A DNA stretch of 25,803 bases. Origin: a virus. Shown here in pieces: positions 21,784 to 25,803 of this stretch. The notes beneath the pieces are model-generated. The model ran no database searches. It saw nothing but the letters and a program-made list of their open reading frames with translations, and was not told the origin of the DNA. Where the stretch lies: the IMG/VR virus record IMGVR_UViG_3300021962_000578, positions 1 through 25,803 of that record. The stretch is one strand, 5' to 3'. Every line of letters begins with the position of its first letter. Positions within the stretch are counted from its first letter, which is position 1. A program made the translations under genes and the position numbers.

Positions 21784-22032
21784 ATGACTACAAAATATCA
21801 ACCAAGTAAAAAACTAAAAAAAGAAGATGGTACTATAGCCTACGTTTGGGAAGGAAAACTTCACAATTGGGAAGGTCCAGCTTATATTCCTGGGGGTGAT
21901 AATCGTAAAAGAGAATATTATATTCACGGAATCAAATATACAGAAGATGGTTGGAAAGAAGCTCGTCGTAATCGTGAAGGATTGCCCTGGTTTAAAAATC
22001 CGGCAATGACAAATCAAAGAACAGCAGGATAA
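21784..22032 (+). CDS. Small protein with GPA motif, function unknown
   Basis: An 82-residue protein. The centre reads YVWEGKLHNWEGPAYIP, then KREYYIHGIKYTEDGWKEARR. This resembles short repeat units of the form LHR-x-DGPA-x-x-x-x-G-x-x-x-x-Y-x-x-G seen in phage and bacterial proteins (MORN-like beta-hairpins). Only one full unit is present, so it is at the short end. The C-terminus is basic and polar (FKNPAMTNQRTAG). It opens a compact three-gene unit with the cupin and kinase genes (2-bp gap, then a 31-bp overlap), driven by the promoter-like sequence just upstream. Confidence 0.55.
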   Translation: MTTKYQPSKKLKKEDGTIAYVWEGKLHNWEGPAYIPGGDNRKREYYIHGIKYTEDGWKEARRNREGLPWFKNPAMTNQRTAG

Positions 22033-22034
22033 TT

Positions 22035-22436
22035 ATGGAAAAACCTATTGTAATTAATGCAAAAGAATGCCCTGAATGTAATGTTCCTAAAGGTTGGGGA
22101 CATGAAATTATATTTGAAAACAATGAACTTTACTGCGGTAAGTTGTTAGTGTTCAAAAAAGGTTGTAACTTCAGTATGCATTACCATTTAATTAAAGATG
22201 AAACATGGTATGTAGATGAAGGAGAGTTTTTATATCGTTGGATTGATACTGAAAATGGAGAAGTAAATGAGGTTGAACTTAAAGAAGGTGATAGTGTTAG
22301 ACAATATCCTGGACAACCACATCAACTTTTAGCATTGACTGATGGAGTTGTATTTGAAGTATCGACACAACATTTTGATGAAGACAGTTATAGAATTTAT
22401 AAAAAATGGCTAAAATCGGATTCTGCGGAACAATGA
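22035..22436 (+). CDS. Cupin-domain protein, mannose-6-phosphate isomerase type II-like
   Basis: A 133-residue single cupin. Motif 1 is SMHYHLIKDETWYVDEGE, with metal ligands H49, H51 and E56. Motif 2 is QYPGQPHQLLA, with H96. The N-terminal VPKGWGHEII is the conserved entry segment of the C-terminal cupin domain of GDP-mannose pyrophosphorylase/mannose-6-phosphate isomerase fusions, and EVSTQHFDEDSYR also fits. It may isomerise or bind a sugar phosphate or another small ligand; the substrate cannot be read from the sequence. The paired cysteines ECPEC (11-15) are unusual for this group. It overlaps the kinase gene by 31 bp. Confidence 0.75.
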   Translation: MEKPIVINAKECPECNVPKGWGHEIIFENNELYCGKLLVFKKGCNFSMHYHLIKDETWYVDEGEFLYRWIDTENGEVNEVELKEGDSVRQYPGQPHQLLALTDGVVFEVSTQHFDEDSYRIYKKWLKSDSAEQ

Positions 22437-22939
22437 GTGTAGGCAAAACAACGCTAGTTAATGCGTTAAAAGAATTGCCCGAATTTAAAGATTATCAGTT
22501 TGCTACTGAACGTTCAAAATATTTAAACGATTTAGGTATTCCATTGAATACTGATTCAACTATTAAAGGACAAATTGTATTTTTAGCTGAGCGTGCTAGT
22601 GAATTGATGTGTGAAAATATTATTACAGATCGTACTGTAGTTGATGTTGTTGCTTTTACTAAAGCAGCTAAATCTATTGATTATCGTGAATCTGAAGCCT
22701 TTGTTAATTTAGCTTATCGTTTACTTAGTGAATACGATTACATTTTTTATGTTTCTCCTGAAGGAGTAGACATGGAAGACAATGGGGTTCGTGAAACTGA
22801 TCAAAATTACCGCGAACTGATCGATTTTATTATCAATAATGTACTTAGATCTCAAAGTTGGAAAATTAAAAATTTAACAACATTATCAGGTTCAACTGAT
22901 GAACGTATTGCAAAAATTAAAGAAACACTTTTCGGATAA
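22406..22939 (+). CDS. P-loop NTPase/kinase, NadR-C/AAA_28-like
   Basis: A 177-residue protein with Walker A GTMSVGKTT (8-16) at the N-terminus. A Walker-B/DRT segment is NIITDRTVVDVVAFT (about 71-85), and DYIFYVSPEG (about 111-120) is the usual final strand of this family. It resembles the ribosylnicotinamide-kinase half of NadR and other small nucleoside/nucleotide kinases annotated as AAA_28 in phages. If it is a nicotinamide riboside kinase, the NMNAT-like domain of the 5028 gene would provide the next step of NAD synthesis, but both substrate calls are inferences. The start overlaps the cupin gene by 31 bp; the stop codon begins a late-type motif. Confidence 0.7.
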   Translation: MAKIGFCGTMSVGKTTLVNALKELPEFKDYQFATERSKYLNDLGIPLNTDSTIKGQIVFLAERASELMCENIITDRTVVDVVAFTKAAKSIDYRESEAFVNLAYRLLSEYDYIFYVSPEGVDMEDNGVRETDQNYRELIDFIINNVLRSQSWKIKNLTTLSGSTDERIAKIKETLFG

Positions 22940-22947
22940 TATTTATA
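22937..22947 (+). promoter_or_regulatory. TAATATTTATA motif (candidate late promoter), copy 5
   Basis: Identical to copy 4 over the whole block up to the start codon (TAATATTTATAATC then ATG), although the genes on both sides are unrelated. It begins at the kinase stop codon and marks the return from the metabolic cassette to leader-bearing and structural genes. Confidence 0.55.
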
Positions 22948-22950
22948 ATC

Positions 22951-23430
22951 ATGAAAAAGTCTGATTTAAAAGCAGAAATTAAAGAATATATTGTAGAAAT
23001 CTTGTCTGAAGTTGATGTAGAGGAAGTTACTATAGTTGGTCCTAAAACAGACCCATCAGATATAGCAGACATAGCTAAAACTGAAAAAACAGACCCTAAT
23101 ACTGTTAAGGCAGCTCTTGCTAAAGCTAAACAAACAAATACTTCAGTTACTGTAGCCGAATCAGATAATGAAGATAGAGAACCTACTAAAGCTGAACTTG
23201 AAAAAGAAAAAGTAAAAGGTGCTCCTTCTAAATTCAAAGTTACAAATTCTGAATTTGAAGATTTTAAATCTAGACTTTCTACATTAGTTAAAAAAATTAA
23301 AGGAATGGAAAAGGGAGCTGAAAAAGATAAAAAAATGGCTGCCTTAAAACAATACATTAAAAAACCAGAATTAGTTAAAGCGTTTAAAGAAAGAGACGTT
23401 AAAATTGATACTGGTGGATTAATCGGTTAA
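22951..23430 (+). CDS. Leader-bearing Lys/Glu-rich protein, putative internal head protein
   Basis: A 159-residue charged protein. MKKSDLKAEIKEYIVEILSEVD is the clearest leader in the window: a basic amphipathic helix ending L-S-E at residues 18-20. Its first six residues equal the internal leader of the 17228 gene. After the leader come VTIVGPKTD, a helix-turn-helix-like pair of helices (DPSDIADIAKTEKTDPNTVKAALAKA, about 33-58), an acidic linker and a C-terminal helical module (about 90-150) with FEDFKSRLSTLVKKIKGME. A helix-turn-helix would suggest DNA binding, but this is a weak reading. It is separated from the upstream metabolic genes by a late-type motif and precedes the spanin-like pair by 1 bp. 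Confidence 0.6.
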   Translation: MKKSDLKAEIKEYIVEILSEVDVEEVTIVGPKTDPSDIADIAKTEKTDPNTVKAALAKAKQTNTSVTVAESDNEDREPTKAELEKEKVKGAPSKFKVTNSEFEDFKSRLSTLVKKIKGMEKGAEKDKKMAALKQYIKKPELVKAFKERDVKIDTGGLIG

Positions 23431-23431
23431 T

Positions 23432-23773
23432 ATGGAAAAATATATTGCACAAGCGGTTACAATTTGGGTATCCATATTTTTGGTATGGTTCCTCTTTTTT
23501 TATAACGATTCTAGTTTTTCTAGTAAAGATAAAGAATACCAAGCAAAAATTGATTCCCTCCAGAATAAAATTGTTTTAAACCAAACTCAAATTGATTCTT
23601 TAACTTTGACTCAATTAAATTTAGATTCACTTTATTCTGTTAATAAAGGTAAGTTAAACGAAATTTCTAAAAAAGCAGAAATCTATAAACAAAAATACAA
23701 TGAAGAACGTAATCGCATTAATGCTATGTCTAGTGATGATATCGTCCGTGAGTTCACAACAACGTTCGAATGA
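23432..23773 (+). CDS. Rz-like i-spanin candidate
   Basis: A 113-residue protein with an N-terminal transmembrane segment at about 7-25 (QAVTIWVSIFLVWFLFFY), then a long periplasmic-type helix rich in Q, N, K and S with heptad-like spacing (EYQAKIDSLQNKIVLNQTQIDSLTLTQLNLDSL and on to about 97). A type II membrane protein with a coiled-coil ectodomain fits the inner-membrane spanin that helps break the outer membrane at lysis of Gram-negative hosts. The next gene starts inside its 3' end in another frame, as in Rz/Rz1 pairs. No holin or endolysin is recognisable next to it, so the call rests on topology and overlap. Confidence 0.5.
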   Translation: MEKYIAQAVTIWVSIFLVWFLFFYNDSSFSSKDKEYQAKIDSLQNKIVLNQTQIDSLTLTQLNLDSLYSVNKGKLNEISKKAEIYKQKYNEERNRINAMSSDDIVREFTTTFE

Positions 23774-24101
23774 TTCAGCAATTATTCCTATTAAAAATTT
23801 AAGGAATGCTATTTTAATAAAAGTTGATTTTGATGAATGTCAAAACAAATTAGTTTCTGCTCAAGATTCTATTAAAATTCAAGATAGTATTATTCGCGAT
23901 CAGTCTCAATCTATTATTGTTTTGTCTTCAAAAGTTAATCTTTTTGAAGCTAACGATAGTTATTATACTCAAGTTGTAAATTACAAAGATAGCGTTATTG
24001 GTGTTAGAGACCAAAATATACAACATTATAAAGGAAGCGCTAGAACAGCCTGGCTAATTACCGGCTTAAACACTATTGTTTTCCTTTTACTCCTAATATG
24101 A
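23700..24101 (+). CDS. Secreted/membrane coiled-coil protein overlapping the i-spanin candidate
   Basis: A 133-residue protein whose first 25 codons overlap the previous gene in a different frame. The N-terminus MKNVIALMLCLVMISSVSS is a good signal peptide with a possible signal-peptidase I site before QQ. A cysteine is present at residue 10 but there is no proper lipobox, so it is not a classic Rz1 lipoprotein. The middle (about 45-105) is a coiled coil with repeats such as SAQDSIKIQDSIIRDQSQSI, and the C-terminus is a hydrophobic anchor (AWLITGLNTIVFLLLLI). Signal plus C-terminal anchor suggests an envelope protein working with the upstream partner in lysis. It overlaps the terminase gene by 4 bp. 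Confidence 0.48.
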   Translation: MKNVIALMLCLVMISSVSSQQRSNDSAIIPIKNLRNAILIKVDFDECQNKLVSAQDSIKIQDSIIRDQSQSIIVLSSKVNLFEANDSYYTQVVNYKDSVIGVRDQNIQHYKGSARTAWLITGLNTIVFLLLLI

Positions 24102-25663
24102 GTCAGGATCTAAAACAAATAATCAGAGAAGAATACTTAAAGTGTGCTCAAGATCCTGCTCACTTTATGAAAAAATACTGTAATATTCAACATCCACAAC
24201 GTGGTAGAGTATTATTTAATTTATACCCATTTCAAGAAAAAACATTACGTTTATTTAGAGACAATCCATACTCAATTGTATTAAAATCTCGTCAGTTAGG
24301 TATCTCAACATTAGCCGCAGGTTATTCTTTATGGTTAATGTTATTCCATAAAGACAAAAACGTACTTTGTATCGCAACAAAACAAGAAACCGCTCGTAAC
24401 ATGGTTACAAAGGTTAAGTTTATGTTCGATAACTTACCTTCTTGGTTAAAAATAAACGCCGAAGAAAATAACAAACTATCATTACGATTAAGTAATGGTT
24501 CACAAATTAAAGCAACCTCAGCAAGTAGTGATGCTGGTCGATCAGAAGCAGTATCTTTGTTGATTGTGGATGAGGCAGCTTTTATTGAACAAATTGGAGA
24601 AATATGGGCATCAGCACAACAAACACTAGCCACGGGTGGTGGAGCAATAGTACTTTCAACACCATATGGAACTGGAAACTGGTTTCACAAGACATGGGTG
24701 TCAGCGGAATCAGCGGAAAACGACTTTTTACCTATCAAGCTTCCTTGGTATGTACATCCGGAAAGAAATGAGGATTGGAGAAAACGACAAGATGAATTAC
24801 TTGGTGATCCTAGATTAGCAGCACAGGAGTGTGACTGTGATTTTAGTACATCTGGTGATGTTGTATTTTATCCTGAATGGATTGAGTTTTTAAAACAAAC
24901 AACAATTAAAGATCCTATTGAACGTAGAGGAACAGACCAAAATTTATGGGTTTGGGAACCCGCAGATTATAGTAGAGAATACATGATAGTAGCTGACGTA
25001 GCTAGAGGCGATGGTAAAGACTCTTCTGCTGCTCACGTAATTGATATTCAAACTAATACACAAGTTGCCGAATATAAAGGACAATTACCTCCTAAAGAAT
25101 TTGGTTATTTTTTAGTTGGTTTAGGTTCGGAATACAACAACGCAATGTTAGTAGTAGAAAATGCTTCGATTGGTTGGGCAACATTAGATGCTATTATTGA
25201 AAGAGGTTATCGCAACCTATACCATTCTCCCAAATCAGACCAATTAACAGCAGATTCTTATTTAAAAGTATTTGAAGGAAATTCAGATATGACTCCTGGA
25301 TTTACAATGTCTTTGAGAACAAGACCGTTAGTTGTAAATAAATTTAGAGAGTACGTTGGTGACAGAAGTGTTACAATTCACTCTAAACGATTATTAGAAG
25401 AAATGAAAGTATTTATCTGGAAAAATGGTCGGCCTGAAGCTCAAACCGGTTATAACGATGACTTAGTTATGTCATTTGGTATTGGGATGTTTTTACGAGA
25501 TACTTCATTAAAATTTCAACAAATGTCTCATGATATGACTCGCGCTACACTTGGAAATATGAGCAAGAGTACGTATAATGGGGGGTATAATAGCAACCAA
25601 ATGAGAAATCCGTATTCTGTTCAAACAGATCATGGATTTGAGGACATTAAATGGCTATTGTAA
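24098..25663 (+). CDS. Terminase large subunit (T4 gp17-like)
   Basis: A 521-residue DNA-packaging motor, complete. The ATPase domain has the Walker A variant SRQLGIST (64-71), Walker B LLIVDE (154-159, with E159 as catalytic Glu) and coupling motif STP (187-189). The C-terminal RNase H-like nuclease domain has VADVARGDGKD (D300), VVENASIG (E354) and YNDDLVMS (D454/D455), the metal ligands that cut concatemeric DNA. It is shorter than T4 gp17 (610 residues) but has all parts. The initial MSQDLKQIIREEYLKCAQDP resembles the leaders of the internal proteins, which may be chance. The downstream portal gene follows after 12 bp, as in other T4-like genomes, with a late-type motif at the junction. 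Confidence 0.95.
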   Translation: MSQDLKQIIREEYLKCAQDPAHFMKKYCNIQHPQRGRVLFNLYPFQEKTLRLFRDNPYSIVLKSRQLGISTLAAGYSLWLMLFHKDKNVLCIATKQETARNMVTKVKFMFDNLPSWLKINAEENNKLSLRLSNGSQIKATSASSDAGRSEAVSLLIVDEAAFIEQIGEIWASAQQTLATGGGAIVLSTPYGTGNWFHKTWVSAESAENDFLPIKLPWYVHPERNEDWRKRQDELLGDPRLAAQECDCDFSTSGDVVFYPEWIEFLKQTTIKDPIERRGTDQNLWVWEPADYSREYMIVADVARGDGKDSSAAHVIDIQTNTQVAEYKGQLPPKEFGYFLVGLGSEYNNAMLVVENASIGWATLDAIIERGYRNLYHSPKSDQLTADSYLKVFEGNSDMTPGFTMSLRTRPLVVNKFREYVGDRSVTIHSKRLLEEMKVFIWKNGRPEAQTGYNDDLVMSFGIGMFLRDTSLKFQQMSHDMTRATLGNMSKSTYNGGYNSNQMRNPYSVQTDHGFEDIKWLL

Positions 25664-25671
25664 TATTTATA
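25661..25671 (+). promoter_or_regulatory. TAATATTTATA motif (candidate late promoter), copy 6
   Basis: TAATATTTATA starts at the terminase stop codon and ends 4 nt before the portal ATG at 25676. Portal genes are expressed late, which supports reading this motif as a late promoter. Confidence 0.55.
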
Positions 25672-25675
25672 AGAT

Positions 25676-25803
25676 ATGGCAGATACTAGTTTATTCACCC
25701 GATTACAACGTTTATTTTCAACGGACGTAATTATACGAAATCAGGGTGGCAACGAATTAAAAGTAATGGACGTTGATTCAATCCAACGTTCAGGAGATAT
25801 AGC
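25676..25803 (+). CDS. Portal vertex protein, 5' end only (T4 gp20-like)
   Basis: Only 42 codons are present before the window ends. The start MADTSLFTRLQRLFSTDVII followed by RNQGG and LKV recalls the N-terminus of portal proteins of T4-like marine phages (LFTKLQRLFS-type opening). The position directly after the terminase large subunit is the expected T4-like gene order. Portal proteins form the dodecameric channel through which TerL pumps DNA. The call depends on the gene order plus this short N-terminus. Confidence 0.75.
   Translation, partial: MADTSLFTRLQRLFSTDVIIRNQGGNELKVMDVDSIQRSGDI

Noticed and set aside
24098-24160. Leader-like N-terminus of the terminase (MSQDLKQIIREEYLK) as a head-targeting signal
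   Set aside because: TerL docks on the outside of the portal and is not packaged; no L/I-x-E followed by a small residue is seen, and charged N-terminal helices are common in TerL.
2260-24633. Many open frames of 60-146 codons on the minus strand (for example 2260-2508, 14221-14538, 15825-16112, 22917-23357)
   Set aside because: Each lies fully opposite a better-supported + strand gene, has composition typical of antisense of Lys/Glu-rich coding sequence (Ser/Phe/Ile-rich), and shows no domain motif.
1-25803. tRNA genes, CRISPR arrays, insertion sequences, integrase/attachment sites
   Set aside because: I saw no tRNA-like cloverleaf with a GTTC-type T arm in the short gaps, no regularly spaced repeats beyond the in-frame coding repeats, and no transposase or integrase motifs.

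Overview
The window looks like part of the genome of a T4-like tailed phage (myovirus type), most likely infecting a Bacteroidetes/Flavobacteria-like host. The sequence is AT-rich, every convincing gene is on the + strand, and genes are packed with 0-30 bp gaps or 4-70 bp overlaps. The T4-like label rests on a gp17-type large terminase followed directly by the start of a gp20-type portal gene, plus a gp61-type CHC2/TOPRIM primase next to a RecB-family nuclease. The host guess rests on three weaker signs: almost no start codon has a Shine-Dalgarno sequence, the bipartite promoters carry a TTTG-type upstream box, and there is a small histone H1/Hc1-like protein of the kind common in Bacteroidetes.

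Layout. 1-1271: end of a tail/baseplate-type structural protein and a second fibre-like protein. 1285-3462: GIY-YIG nuclease, primase and PD-(D/E)XK nuclease. 3485-20284: a long block of mostly uncharacterised proteins, many of which start with a short charged amphipathic leader ending in L/I-x-E. It includes a 1097-residue multidomain protein (nucleotidyltransferase, two HExxH metallopeptidase-like domains, a Pol-beta-type nucleotidyltransferase, a zinc ribbon), a P-loop kinase, a 5'(3')-deoxyribonucleotidase-like HAD protein, a GAF-like membrane protein, the Hc1-like protein, an EF-hand-containing protein and a possible PD-(D/E)XK nuclease. 20323-20357: rho-independent terminator. 20380-22939: a metabolic cassette (COG2509-like FAD oxidoreductase, small GPA-motif protein, cupin, NadR-like P-loop kinase). 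22951-25803: another leader-bearing protein, an overlapping spanin-like pair, TerL and the start of the portal gene.

Main interpretation (inference). The leaders resemble the capsid-targeting sequences of T4 internal head proteins, and the L/I-x-E sites resemble the (L/I)-x-E cleavage motif of the T4 gp21 prohead protease. If so, this phage packs an unusually large, modular set of enzymes into its head, some made as polyproteins that the prohead protease would cut into single-domain effectors. Near-identical direct repeats coding for the cleavage linker flank one enzyme cassette, which suggests domain shuffling at these junctions.

Regulation. Two promoter-like motif classes separate the regions. 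One is AATTTGG-N16-(TA)TTATATT-like, before the primase, the FAD oxidoreductase and the 21784 gene. The other is a single-block AATATTTAT motif, before leader-bearing, structural and portal genes. They may be early/middle and late promoters.
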